Assembly: GCF_030622045.1 (NCBI RefSeq)
Contig: NZ_CP130886.1
Location: 1,749,557-1,813,556, forward strand
Source of the DNA: Planctellipticum variicoloris
Lineage (GTDB): Bacteria > Planctomycetota > Planctomycetia > Planctomycetales > Planctomycetaceae
Length of the DNA: 64,000 nt
Direction: 5' to 3'
Shown: positions 53,690-62,549 of the stretch, piece by piece
Numbering within the stretch: the stretch's first letter is position 1
Layout: each line of letters starts with the position of its first letter
Made by a program: the position numbers and the translations under genes
The notes under the pieces: model-generated
Databases searched by the model: none
What the model was told of the DNA's origin: nothing
Seen by the model: only the letters and a program-made list of their open reading frames with translations

Positions 53690-56043
53690 CAGTTGTGCTC
53701 CTCATTGCTCAGCGGAAGAAAGAATGTGAACGTGACGCCCGGTTCGGCGCCGTTGGACTGCACGGAAAGTTCGCCGCCCTGACTTCGGATGATTGTACGG
53801 CTGATCGACAGCCCGATCCCCATCCCCGAAACTTTCGTCGACACAAACGGTTCGAAGATCTGCTCGCCAAGCTCTGCCGGAATGCCGCGTCCCGAATCGC
53901 AAACGGAACACCAGACGCGATCTCGATCGCTGCCGGCGGAGACGCGCACGACGCGCCGATCGGCCGGGGTCTCGTCCATGGCTTCGATGCTGTTGAGAAC
54001 CAGATTGACGATGACTTGAACGAGTTGAATCGGGTCGACGCGGACGGGGGGCAACGGCGCCTCGATGATCGTCCGGCAGCGGACGGCGCGATGGCTGGCC
54101 TGAGGCTGGATCAGCCGAATCGCATCCTGGATCAACAGAGTCAGGTCGCAGACTTTCGACTCGTCGTCGCGGCGTTCGACAAACCCCCGCAAACGGCGAA
54201 TGATTTCGCCGCCGCGGACTGCGGCGGCCCGGATTTCTTCGAGGCGCCCTAACAGTTGCTCGCGGGGCAGGTTCTCTCCGGAGAGACGATTGATGCATCC
54301 GGCGGCGTAGTTGGCGATCGCCAGGAGGGGCTGATTCAATTCGTGGGCGATGGCGGCGGTCATTTCGCCCGCCGCACTGACGCGGGCCGCATGGGCGACT
54401 TGCGAGCGGACCTGCGAAAGTTCGGCTTCGGCCTGCTTCTCGGCGGTGACGTCGCGCGAAGAGACGAGAGCGCTGTCGACGCGGTCGCCGTCGAGGACCG
54501 GGGAATACATTGTCGAGTACCAGCCCGTGACGCCGTGGTTGCCATTGACCGGCAGCGTGGTGTGATGGGCGTTTCCGTGGGAGAAGACGTCTGCGAGAAT
54601 CGTTCGCACCTCGTCGGCGACTTCGGGGGTCAGGAAGTCAAACATCGACATTCCGACGACGGTTTCGGCGGTCGTGGCTGGGGACATCCGGTTGGCAAAC
54701 GCGATCGTACCTTCCCGGTCGACCTGCAGAATAAAATCGGGAGCGTGCATCACCAGAGAACGCCAGCGGGCCTCGGATTCTTCCAGAGCGCGGAGGGTCT
54801 CCTGACGCTGAACCGCTTCCGTCCGCAGGGCCGCATTGGCTTCGACCAGTTCCTGGGTGCGTTCGGCAATCCGCTGTTCGAGGCTTTCGTTGGCTTCGCG
54901 CAGTTGCTGTTCGGCGATCATCCGCCGGGTAATGTCGGTGGCGGTTCCCACCCAGACGACATGTCCTTCGGCCCGCCCGTCCTGCGGCTCCGCCTCGGCA
55001 TAGACCCAGACGACTTCCCCGTCGGGTTTGACAAAGCGAAACTCGTCCCGGAAGGGTTCGTGCGTGCGAAGAGAGCTCTGCCAGAGATTTTGAACGCGAA
55101 TGCGGTCGACGGCGGAGACGCGATCGAGCCATCCCTCGCCCTTCAACGCATCGGAATCGGCGCCGGCGAGCGCGCACAGGCGACCGTTGACGTAGTTCCA
55201 GCCGCGACCGGCCGTTGCGTTAAAAATGCCAACCGGGGAGGAGCGGGTCAACGTGCGGTAGAGCTGGCGGCTGCGGCGCAGTCGGCGTTTCAGACGGAAT
55301 TCCGAGGTGGCGTCGTACATCAGCGCGACGATGCATTCCCGCTCCTGCTGCGGCACCAGTCGGCCCCAGTAGCGGATGATCCGCTGGCGTCCGCTCCCCG
55401 TCGTAATGCGATGCAGGCGGGAGTAGGTGCTTCCACGGTCGAGCAGCGTCCGGTTCCAGTACAGCCGGCGTTCGGGGTCAGGCCAGAGCCCCAGTTCGAC
55501 CGTGGTTCGTCCGATGACGTCTTCGCGGGGGCGTTCGAAAATCCGCAGACATTCCGGATTGGCGTCGATCACGCATCCGTTGCTTTCTTCGACGATCAGG
55601 ATGCCGACGGCGCCCGTGAGAAAAACGGTCCGGAACAACTCCTGGGAGCGCCCCCGCTCCTGCTCCGCGCGGACCCGCTCCGTGACGTCGGTCGAGACCC
55701 CGAGTACGCCGGTGATCATTCCCGAAGGATCACGACCGGGGAACTCCCACGTTTCGTAGAAGTTCTCCCCGATCTGCGTGGTGGTGTGCTGGGTTTCCCC
55801 AGCCAGGGCGGCGCGAATCCGGCCATGAATGTCCGGGCGATCGGGAAACATTTCGAAGATCGAAGTGCCAACACCCTGTCCCGGTTTCAGTCCGAGCCCG
55901 TCGAGCGCTCGCCCCTCAGCGAATGTGAAGATGCCCTCGGCATCGACGGACCACAAAATAATGGGCGCACCGCGAGCGACGGCCTGCAGCAGGCCGGCGG
56001 TACCGGCTTCGAGAGACACATGGGAATTCGAGTCGTCGCTCAA
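53689..56043 (-). CDS. Four-PAS sensor histidine kinase
   Basis: 784 residues without a membrane segment. Four PAS domains: ~15-130 (LWSVDAEGIFTFAEGRALDG), ~135-250 (GILIVEESNGCVIDANPECL), ~265-390 (NATAGRGWNYVNGRLCALAG) and ~430-545 (ILQVDREGTIAFANRMSPAT). The HisKA phospho-acceptor His is in GEMTAAIAHELNQPLLAIAN; HATPase motifs are NLVLNSIEAMDE, DSGRGIPAELGEQIFEPFVS and GMGIGLSISRTII. It partners the coupled FixJ-type regulator. No haem-binding FixL-type histidine was confirmed. A redox or small-ligand signal is possible. Confidence 0.93.
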   Translation of the reverse strand: MSDDSNSHVSLEAGTAGLLQAVARGAPIILWSVDAEGIFTFAEGRALDGLGLKPGQGVGTSIFEMFPDRPDIHGRIRAALAGETQHTTTQIGENFYETWEFPGRDPSGMITGVLGVSTDVTERVRAEQERGRSQELFRTVFLTGAVGILIVEESNGCVIDANPECLRIFERPREDVIGRTTVELGLWPDPERRLYWNRTLLDRGSTYSRLHRITTGSGRQRIIRYWGRLVPQQERECIVALMYDATSEFRLKRRLRRSRQLYRTLTRSSPVGIFNATAGRGWNYVNGRLCALAGADSDALKGEGWLDRVSAVDRIRVQNLWQSSLRTHEPFRDEFRFVKPDGEVVWVYAEAEPQDGRAEGHVVWVGTATDITRRMIAEQQLREANESLEQRIAERTQELVEANAALRTEAVQRQETLRALEESEARWRSLVMHAPDFILQVDREGTIAFANRMSPATTAETVVGMSMFDFLTPEVADEVRTILADVFSHGNAHHTTLPVNGNHGVTGWYSTMYSPVLDGDRVDSALVSSRDVTAEKQAEAELSQVRSQVAHAARVSAAGEMTAAIAHELNQPLLAIANYAAGCINRLSGENLPREQLLGRLEEIRAAAVRGGEIIRRLRGFVERRDDESKVCDLTLLIQDAIRLIQPQASHRAVRCRTIIEAPLPPVRVDPIQLVQVIVNLVLNSIEAMDETPADRRVVRVSAGSDRDRVWCSVCDSGRGIPAELGEQIFEPFVSTKVSGMGIGLSISRTIIRSQGGELSVQSNGAEPGVTFTFFLPLSNEEHN

Positions 56044-56107
56044 AGGCTGCTGGCTCCGGGAATCTCCCTAGTGTTTTGTCACGGCCACGTTTGCGGGTGC
56101 TCCTGGA

Positions 56108-56203
56108 GAGCGAATAGGGAATAGCGAGTCGGGAATAGCCGGAGGTAGTCGCTCTAGATTCGCCTTTTCTGGCTATTCGCTATTCCCTGCTCGCTATTCG
56201 CTC
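56108..56203. repeat. 33-bp inverted repeat element (GCGAATAG/CTATTCGC type)
   Basis: Arms 56108-56140 (GAGCGAATAGGGAATAGCGA...) and 56171-56203 (...TCGCTATTCGCTC) are near-perfect complements around ~30 nt. It sits between the kinase start and kdsB; the remaining 56044-56523 shows no gene, and kdsB's promoter should be near its end. Another large palindrome type in this window. Confidence 0.65.
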
Positions 56204-56523
56204 AACCCGAAGTCCAAGCTTTGGCAAAGCACAGGGGAAGGGAAATCAAGACAACGGGTCTGAGCCCGGGATTGGCTGAATCGCCGCGAAATGAACTGCT
56301 CCAGATCGAATCTCGCTCTGGAGTTGTCGAGAGTAAGCCAGTTCTCTCATGGTTGTCAATCATGTGTGTACGTATAAACCCCGCTACTGCCGCTGTCTTG
56401 CGCGGGAGGGCCGGTCCGTGGCTGGCGGATTCCAGTCAGTTGACGTGACATCGCGAAGCCGCGATTCTGCCCGCGAGATCCGTGCGGACCCGGCCGATGT
56501 CTTTACCACAGGATGGACGAACG

Positions 56524-57273
56524 ATGCGCGTTTACGGAGTGATTCCCGCCCGGCTGCAGTCGACGCGACTGCCGCGCAAGCTCCTGCTGACGGAGACCGG
56601 GAAGCCGCTGCTGCAATATGTGTGGGAGGCGGCCCGAAAGTCGAGCGAACTGACCGACGTACTGATCGCGACCGACAGCGAGGAAATCGCCGCGGTCGCC
56701 CGCGGTTTTGGAGCTCGATGTGAGCTGACGGGCGAGCATCCCAGCGGGACCGACCGGATCTGCGAAGTGATTTCACGCTGCGGTCAGGACGCCGGGCTGA
56801 TTGTGAACGTCCAGGGGGACGAGCCGGAGCTGGACCCCGCCAATATTGATGAGGTGGTTCGGGCGCTCAAGGCGTGTTCAGCCGCGCCGATGGCGACTCT
56901 GGCGACGCCGATTCGCTCGCTCGAACAACTGCACGCGCCGTCCTGCGTGAAAGTCGTCTGTGGGCACCTGGGTCAGGCGCTTTACTTCAGTCGGTCGCCG
57001 ATCCCGCACGTCCGGGATCGTGACGAGGAGGAAGTGCTGGCCGCCGCGTCCCCTTGGCTGCTCCACGTGGGAATTTATGCCTACCGGTCCGAGTTTCTGA
57101 GTATCTGGCCGCAAATTCGCTCTTCCCCGCTGGAGCAGTGGGAAAAGCTGGAGCAGTTGCGGGCTCTGGAGGCAGGCATCCGGATTCAGGTGGCGGTCGT
57201 CGAACACCGGTCGGTTGGCATCGATACGCCGGACGATTATGCTCGCTTCGTCGCACGCACCCGATCCGTCTGA
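56524..57273 (+). CDS. kdsB: 3-deoxy-manno-octulosonate cytidylyltransferase
   Basis: 249 residues from ATG 56524 (GGATGG site ~8 nt upstream). Signature: YGVIPARLQSTRLPRKLLLT near the N-terminus, VLIATDSEEIA, TGEHPSGTDRICE, NVQGDEPELDP, YFSRSPIPHVRD, and HVGIYAYRSEFL. Activates Kdo as CMP-Kdo for LPS-type glycan synthesis, matching a Gram-negative-type envelope. Located 102 bp upstream of pyrG (which supplies CTP), a common kdsB-pyrG pairing. Confidence 0.97.
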   Translation: MRVYGVIPARLQSTRLPRKLLLTETGKPLLQYVWEAARKSSELTDVLIATDSEEIAAVARGFGARCELTGEHPSGTDRICEVISRCGQDAGLIVNVQGDEPELDPANIDEVVRALKACSAAPMATLATPIRSLEQLHAPSCVKVVCGHLGQALYFSRSPIPHVRDRDEEEVLAAASPWLLHVGIYAYRSEFLSIWPQIRSSPLEQWEKLEQLRALEAGIRIQVAVVEHRSVGIDTPDDYARFVARTRSV

Positions 57274-57375
57274 AGTCTGCGCGGAGGGTGCGTTTGCGAA
57301 CGGGAGTCGTGGTCGGATGTACTGCCGGCCGCCGGACGACGTTCGACGGACGGGCAGCGGGGGACTGGTTCGAGC

Positions 57376-58998
57376 ATGACGAAGCATATTTTCGTGACGG
57401 GCGGGGTGGTGAGTTCTCTGGGCAAGGGTCTCACGTCGGCCTCGATCGGCGCGATTCTGGAACGCCGCGGCCTGCGGGTTCGGATGCAGAAGCTCGACCC
57501 GTACATCAACGTCGACCCCGGGACGATGAGCCCGTATCAGCACGGCGAGGTTTACGTGCTCGACGACGGGGCCGAGACGGACCTGGACCTCGGCCACTAC
57601 GAGCGTTTCACCAACAGCCCGCTGTCGCGCGATTCCAACTACACCTCGGGCCGAATTTATCTGAAGGTCATCGAAAAGGAGCGGCAGGGGAAATATCTGG
57701 GGGGGACTGTACAGGTCGTGCCCCACATTACCGACGAGATCAAGGCTTCGGTGCGGAAGCTCGCCGGTCCCGACGTGGACGTGGTGATCACCGAGCTGGG
57801 GGGGACGGTCGGCGACATTGAGGGCCTGCCGTTCCTGGAAGCGATTCGTCAGATCCCGCTCGATATCGGCCGGGAAAATTGTCTGTTCGTCCATCTGACG
57901 CTGGTGCCCTACCTCAAGGCGGCCCGCGAGCTGAAGACCAAGCCGACGCAGCACAGCGTGCAGCAGCTCCGCGAGATCGGCATCCAGCCCGACGTGCTGA
58001 TTGTGCGGACGGAACGGCCGCTGGGTCGGGAGAACGCCGAGAAGATCGCGCTGTTCTGCAACGTCGAAAAGAAGGCGGTCATCGAAGAGATGGACAAGGA
58101 ATTCTCGATTTACGAGGTTCCGGTCGGACTGGTGGAACATGGGCTCGATCAGCTCATCGTCGACCGGCTCGGGCTGCAGACGCGTCCGGGGAACATGGAT
58201 GACTGGGAAGACCTGGTGCATCGGATCAAGAATCCGCAGCACGAAGTCACCGTCGCGGTCGTCGGCAAGTACATCGAACATCGCGACGCCTACAAGTCGA
58301 TCTACGAGGCGCTCGATCACGCCGGAATCGCTCACTCCACGCGAGTGGTCGTGAAGCGGATCGAAGCGGAAGATCTCGAACGCCAGGACCCGGCGACGGC
58401 GCTGGCAGGAGTGGACGGCATTCTGGTGCCGGGCGGTTTCGGCATGCGCGGCGTCGAAGGGAAGATCCGGGCCTGCCAGTTCGCCCGGACCCAGAAGATT
58501 CCGTACTTCGGGATCTGTCTGGGGATGCAGATCGCCGTCATCGAAGTCGCCCGCAACCTGCTCGGGCTGCCGGACGCCAACAGCACGGAGTTCGCGGCCG
58601 ATACCGGCAACCCGGTGATCTGCCTGCTGGAAGAGCAAAAGTCGGTGACCACCAAGGGGGGGACGATGCGGCTGGGCGCCCAGCCCTGCGTGCTCGCCGA
58701 AGGGTCGCTCGCGGCCCGCTGCTACGGCGTGCCCGAAGTCTCCGAGCGGCACCGGCACCGCTACGAATTCAATCCCGATTACCGCGACCAGTTCACCAAT
58801 GCCGGGCTAGCTCAAAGCGGTAAAAGCCCGGACGGGAAGCTTGTGGAAGTCGTCGAGATCCCGGCTCACCCGTGGTTCGTCGCCGTGCAGTTCCATCCCG
58901 AGTTCAAGTCGAAGCCGATGCAGGCCCACCCGCTGTTCCACGGCTTCATCGGTGCGGCGCTGGCCCGGCATCAGGAGCGGGCTTCGAACGCGACGTGA
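57376..58998 (+). CDS. pyrG: CTP synthase
   Basis: 540 residues. Amidoligase domain starts [20 protein letters not shown] and includes [20 protein letters not shown]; the C-terminal glutamine amidotransferase domain has the catalytic Cys in [15 protein letters not shown] and the His/Glu in [12 protein letters not shown]. Converts UTP, ATP and glutamine to CTP. Downstream of kdsB, same strand, as often in bacteria. Confidence 0.98.
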   Translation: MTKHIFVTGGVVSSLGKGLTSASIGAILERRGLRVRMQKLDPYINVDPGTMSPYQHGEVYVLDDGAETDLDLGHYERFTNSPLSRDSNYTSGRIYLKVIEKERQGKYLGGTVQVVPHITDEIKASVRKLAGPDVDVVITELGGTVGDIEGLPFLEAIRQIPLDIGRENCLFVHLTLVPYLKAARELKTKPTQHSVQQLREIGIQPDVLIVRTERPLGRENAEKIALFCNVEKKAVIEEMDKEFSIYEVPVGLVEHGLDQLIVDRLGLQTRPGNMDDWEDLVHRIKNPQHEVTVAVVGKYIEHRDAYKSIYEALDHAGIAHSTRVVVKRIEAEDLERQDPATALAGVDGILVPGGFGMRGVEGKIRACQFARTQKIPYFGICLGMQIAVIEVARNLLGLPDANSTEFAADTGNPVICLLEEQKSVTTKGGTMRLGAQPCVLAEGSLAARCYGVPEVSERHRHRYEFNPDYRDQFTNAGLAQSGKSPDGKLVEVVEIPAHPWFVAVQFHPEFKSKPMQAHPLFHGFIGAALARHQERASNAT

Positions 58999-59010
58999 GG
59001 AAATGCTCCG

Positions 59011-59225
59011 GAAGAGGAGGATTTGCCGCGGAGGTCGCGGAGAAGAAATCAGGAGAGTGAAAAGTGAGTATTGAGTAGTGATGAGTGTAAAGTGACGGAG
59101 AACGTGATCCGCTGCCGGGTGGCGACTCCTTCATTTTGCACGACTCATTCATCACTACTCACTTTTCACTTTCCGGATCTTCTCGGTCTCCGCGTCCTCC
59201 GCGCCTCCGCGGTAAAACTTCTTCC
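59011..59225. repeat. ~215-bp dispersed palindromic element after pyrG
   Basis: The left arm (GCCGCGGAGGTCGCGGAGAA ... GTGAAAAGTGAGTATTGAGT) and the right arm (ATCACTACTCACTTTTCACT ... TCCGCGCCTCCGCGG) are roughly complementary, matching the element at 43031-43240. It occupies nearly the whole gap between the convergent pyrG and mnmE genes. Confidence 0.75.
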
Positions 59226-59257
59226 TGATTCGAAGCGCAAGCCAGCTTCGCCGGCGG

Positions 59258-60643
59258 CTATTTGCCGATGCAGAATTTGCTGAAGATGCGGCCCAGCAGA
59301 TCGTCGGAGTAGACGACGCCGAGGATCTGGCCGAGTCCGTCGAGAGCGTCGCGGAGCTCGACGGCGAGCAGTTCGTCGCCGGCGGTCGGCTGGCTCGCGA
59401 CATCCTCGGCGCGCGCGAGGGCGGCGGCGGTAGCGGAGAGCGTTTCGCGACAGCGGGCGGCGGTCATCCCGAGCCACTGCGGGCCGCGGGCGGCTGAGGA
59501 AGTCAGCTTCTGCGTCATCTTCGCCGCGAGCTCGGCAAGCCCGGCTTCGTTGTGGATGCTGACCGGAAGCGCCTCGGGAACTCCGGGCGGGGACTTTGCC
59601 AGATCGGCCTTGGTGAGGAGGCGAATCGCCGGGATCGACCCATCCGCCAGAGCCAGCCAGAGCTGTTCTTCGGCGTCGCGCTGGTCGTTGTCGAGGTCGG
59701 CGGCCGTGCACCAGAGGAGCAGGTCGGCCCGATTGGTCTGGTCGGCCCGCTGCCATTGCGCCGCTGCGGCGATCCCTTCAAGCGTCGCTTCCCAGCCGGC
59801 GGTATCGATCAGGTCGAAGTCGAGCCCCTGCCACGACACCGGGCGGATGAGGAAGTCGCGCGTCGTCCCCTCCACCGCCGAGACGATCGCGGCGTCCGTC
59901 CCGCAGAGGTGATTGAAGAGCGTGCTCTTGCCGGCGTTAGGGAGTCCGGCGAGGACGATCCGCGGTCGCCAGCGGGATTGCAGGCGGTCGGCCGCCTGTT
60001 CGCACAGGGACTCGACGACATGGCGGGCGACCGCCACGCGGGCGGTCAGTTCGGCCCGGCTGACGAATTCAATGTCCTCTTCAATGAAATCCAGGCCGGC
60101 TTCGAGATCGGCGAGCAGCTCGATGAGATCGTGCCGGAGTTTTCCGAGCTGGCCTGAGAGTCCTCCGCCGAGCTGGGAGAGGGCGGTCTGGAGCTCGCGG
60201 TGATCGTGGGCGTCGATCACGCCGAGGACCGCCTCGGCCTGTAGGAGATCCATGCGTCCCGCCAGGAATGCGCGGAGCGTGAATTCGCCCGGGCGGGCGC
60301 CGCGGACGCCGGTCGAGCTCTGCAGCAGATCCCCGAGAACCGCTTCAAGGAGGGGCGTCGAGCCCGGCAGATGCAGCTCCGCCAGCGGCTCGCCGGTGTA
60401 GCTCCGTTTCGTGGGCCACCAGTAAACGCGTCCGGGGATCGGCGTACGAATCGACGGGGCATGAATGTCGAGCGGCGCGCTCTCCGCCCGCCGGGCGCTG
60501 GCGAGCGGGGAGGCGGCAAAATCGGGGCTGAGCATCCGCAACGCGGCGGCGGTCCCAGCCCCGCTGATGCGGAGAATACCGCGGGCCGCGCCTCCCGGAG
60601 CGGAGGCGAGAGCAGCGATCGTATCGTCGAGGTGGAGGTCCAT
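59258..60643 (-). CDS. mnmE: tRNA-modification GTPase MnmE
   Basis: 461 residues from ATG 60643. The N-terminal folate-binding domain has DLHLDDTIAALASAPGGAAR and PGEFTLRAFLAGRMDLLQAE; the G domain has GLPNAGKSTLFNHL (P-loop), DLIDTAGW (G3) and LTKADLA (G4-like); the C-terminus is the catalytic CIGK. With MnmG it installs the cmnm5/nm5 group on U34 of certain tRNAs. mnmG is not present in the window. Confidence 0.96.
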   Translation of the reverse strand: MDLHLDDTIAALASAPGGAARGILRISGAGTAAALRMLSPDFAASPLASARRAESAPLDIHAPSIRTPIPGRVYWWPTKRSYTGEPLAELHLPGSTPLLEAVLGDLLQSSTGVRGARPGEFTLRAFLAGRMDLLQAEAVLGVIDAHDHRELQTALSQLGGGLSGQLGKLRHDLIELLADLEAGLDFIEEDIEFVSRAELTARVAVARHVVESLCEQAADRLQSRWRPRIVLAGLPNAGKSTLFNHLCGTDAAIVSAVEGTTRDFLIRPVSWQGLDFDLIDTAGWEATLEGIAAAAQWQRADQTNRADLLLWCTAADLDNDQRDAEEQLWLALADGSIPAIRLLTKADLAKSPPGVPEALPVSIHNEAGLAELAAKMTQKLTSSAARGPQWLGMTAARCRETLSATAAALARAEDVASQPTAGDELLAVELRDALDGLGQILGVVYSDDLLGRIFSKFCIGK

Positions 60644-60701
60644 GCGGCGTAGGGTCGGGAATCGCGTCGCGGCCGTCAAGGAATCGGAAAGTGCCCAGGC
60701 A

Positions 60702-60731
60702 AAGAATGGCCGGGCCCGCCCGGCCATTCTT
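60702..60731 (-). terminator. Perfect 13-bp hairpin upstream of mnmE
   Basis: AAGAATGGCCGGG (60702-60714), a 4-nt loop, and its exact complement at 60719-60731. It lies 120 nt downstream of the minus-strand DUF1501 stop (60851) and 60 nt upstream of the mnmE start, consistent with a terminator between them. Confidence 0.5.
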
Positions 60732-60780
60732 CCTCCGGCGATTCGCTCGAAATGTCAAATGTCGAAGGTGGCGTCACTTG

Positions 60781-60844
60781 TAGGGCGGGCTGTGCCCACC
60801 ATTCCCTTGCGAAGATCATGGAATCGGTGGGCACAGCCCACCCT
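60781..60844. repeat. Palindromic element TAGGGCGGGC...GCCCACCCT
   Basis: Arms 60781-60805 and 60820-60844 are complementary except one mismatch and one extra base; the core is GGGCTGTGCCCACC / GGTGGGCACAGCCC. Lies between the DUF1501 stop and the hairpin at 60702. Confidence 0.65.
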
Positions 60845-60850
60845 GCGGCC

Positions 60851-62362
60851 TTACCCGACCAGCTCCGGCGGAGCCTTGGCGATTCCTTCAACCCCGATCA
60901 ATCGCTGGTCGAGGCCCTGCCAGGGGTACGTCAGCTTCCAGGGGTCGAGGCCGAGCTGGCCGAGGATGACCGCCTGCAGGTCGCGGACGGTCATCGGGTT
61001 CTCGGTGATGTAGTAGCCGATGTCGTCCGTCTGACCATAAGTCTGTCCGCCACGGACTCCTCCCCCCGCCATCAACATGGTGAAGGCATACGGGTGATGG
61101 TCCCGGCCGACGAACGGTTGTTTGGGGGAGTTCTGTGCCATCGGCGTCCGGCCGAATTCGCCCCCCCAGACGATGAGGGTTTCATCGAGCAGCCCGCGCT
61201 GCTTGAGATCCTTGATCAATCCCGTCAGCGCGCGGTCGATCTGCTGAATCTTGATCGGCAGCGTATTGGTGATGTCTTCGCCGGGGCTGACGCCGTGGTG
61301 GTCCCAGCCCCAGTCGTAGAGCTGCACAAAGCGGACGCCCGCTTCGACGAGTCGACGAGCCAGCAGGCAATTGTTCGCGAAGGCGGCATCGCCCCCCTTG
61401 TAGGCGACGCGCGGATCGGCCGCCGCATCCGACTCCGGAACAAAGCCCGGCACCGCGCCATACAAATCGAGAATATGCTGCGGTTCGCGCGAGATATCCA
61501 TCACCTCCGGGACCGCCATCTGCATGCGAAATGCCAGCTCGTATTGCGCGATCCGGGTGACGGTTTCGGCGTCGCCGAAAGACTCCGCCTGAAACTGATT
61601 CAATTGGGCCAGGGCGTCGAGCGTTTCCCGCCGGCCAGCTCGATCGAGCCCCGCCGGGTTCGAAAGAAATAGCACGGGATCGCCCGGCGAGCGACACTGG
61701 ACCCCCTGGTAAACCGACGGCAGAAAGCCGCTCCCCCAGACGCTCTTCCCGGCGTCGGGAGTCTTGCCGCCGCTGGTCAGGACCACGAAACCGGGGAGGT
61801 TCTCGTTCTCGGAACCGAGTCCGTACGTCGACCAGGCGCCCATCGAGGCGCCTCCCAGCAGCGACGTCCCCGTATGAAGCAGGAGCTGAGCCGGAGCGTG
61901 ATTGAACTGCTCGGTATTGAGTGACTTCACCACGGCGACGTCGTCGATGACTTCCGGCAGATGCTTCCACAACTCGCTTAGCTCGATCCCCGCCTGCCCG
62001 TGCTTCTGAAACGAGAAGGGCGAAGCCAGCATGTTCGGCACGCCGCGGATGAAGGCGAAGCGTTTGCCCTCCAGGTATTCCTTCGGGCAGGGCTGGCCGT
62101 CGTACTTCTTCAGGGCGGGCTTGTGGTCGAACAGATCGAGCTGACTCGGGCTGCCGGCCATGTGCAGGTAGATCACATGCTTGGCCCGCGCCGGCAGCGG
62201 CGGCTGTCGCGGCCGCAGCGGATTCGCATCGTCTGCCGCAGCCGCCGGCCTCTCGCCGGCCAGCAGCGACCCCAGGGCCATCGCGCCGAGACCGACGCCG
62301 CAGTTCTGGAAGAAATGCCGGCGGGTGGCGGCACGCGCAATTTCGTGAGACAGCGGCAGCAT
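60851..62362 (-). CDS. DUF1501 protein, Tat-type leader
   Basis: 503 residues with leader ATRRHFFQNCGVGLGAMALG. DUF1501 hallmarks: YLHMAGSPSQLDLFDHKPAL, NTEQFNHAPAQLLLHTGTSL, RFVQLYDWGWDHHG, IVWGGEFGRTPMAQNS and GRDHHPYAFTMLMAGGGVRG. Paralogue of the 11216-12655 protein but in a different subgroup, longer by 24 residues. It is downstream of the PSD1 gene at 62550, separated by 187 bp holding two dispersed repeats. Exact role unknown. Confidence 0.93.
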   Translation of the reverse strand: MLPLSHEIARAATRRHFFQNCGVGLGAMALGSLLAGERPAAAADDANPLRPRQPPLPARAKHVIYLHMAGSPSQLDLFDHKPALKKYDGQPCPKEYLEGKRFAFIRGVPNMLASPFSFQKHGQAGIELSELWKHLPEVIDDVAVVKSLNTEQFNHAPAQLLLHTGTSLLGGASMGAWSTYGLGSENENLPGFVVLTSGGKTPDAGKSVWGSGFLPSVYQGVQCRSPGDPVLFLSNPAGLDRAGRRETLDALAQLNQFQAESFGDAETVTRIAQYELAFRMQMAVPEVMDISREPQHILDLYGAVPGFVPESDAAADPRVAYKGGDAAFANNCLLARRLVEAGVRFVQLYDWGWDHHGVSPGEDITNTLPIKIQQIDRALTGLIKDLKQRGLLDETLIVWGGEFGRTPMAQNSPKQPFVGRDHHPYAFTMLMAGGGVRGGQTYGQTDDIGYYITENPMTVRDLQAVILGQLGLDPWKLTYPWQGLDQRLIGVEGIAKAPPELVG

Positions 62363-62415
62363 GGCGGCAGTGATCCGAAATGGATGAGGTTGCTTGAGGA
62401 CTTAGTCGCATGCGA

Positions 62416-62510
62416 GTGGCCGGGGCAGGAGCGTCTTCGCGATGCCCCGGTCTTTCGGCCTCTGGCATCAAGACCGGGGCTTCCCTTCGGTCCAGCCCCG
62501 GCCACCCGTT
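62416..62510 (-). repeat. Dispersed 'accggggcatcgcgaagacg' element, copies C and D (opposed)
   Basis: Copy C (62416-62454) is the inverse of copies A and B at 32661 and 35321. Copy D (62470-62510), in the plus orientation, has the same ends (AGACCGGGGC ... GCCCCGGCCACCCG) with a different centre (TTCCCTTCGGTCCA). They face each other between the two minus-strand genes. Confidence 0.75.
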
Positions 62511-62549
62511 ATCGAACGTGAAACGCCATTCCCTGAAACAGGAACCGAA

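Noticed and set aside
54256-56124. Long plus-strand frame antisense to the sensor kinase
   Set aside because: No domain recognisable, and the opposite strand encodes a complete histidine kinase.
57274-57375. Possible small RNA between kdsB and pyrG
   Set aside because: No stable hairpin or conserved motif; too short, and co-transcription explains the gap.
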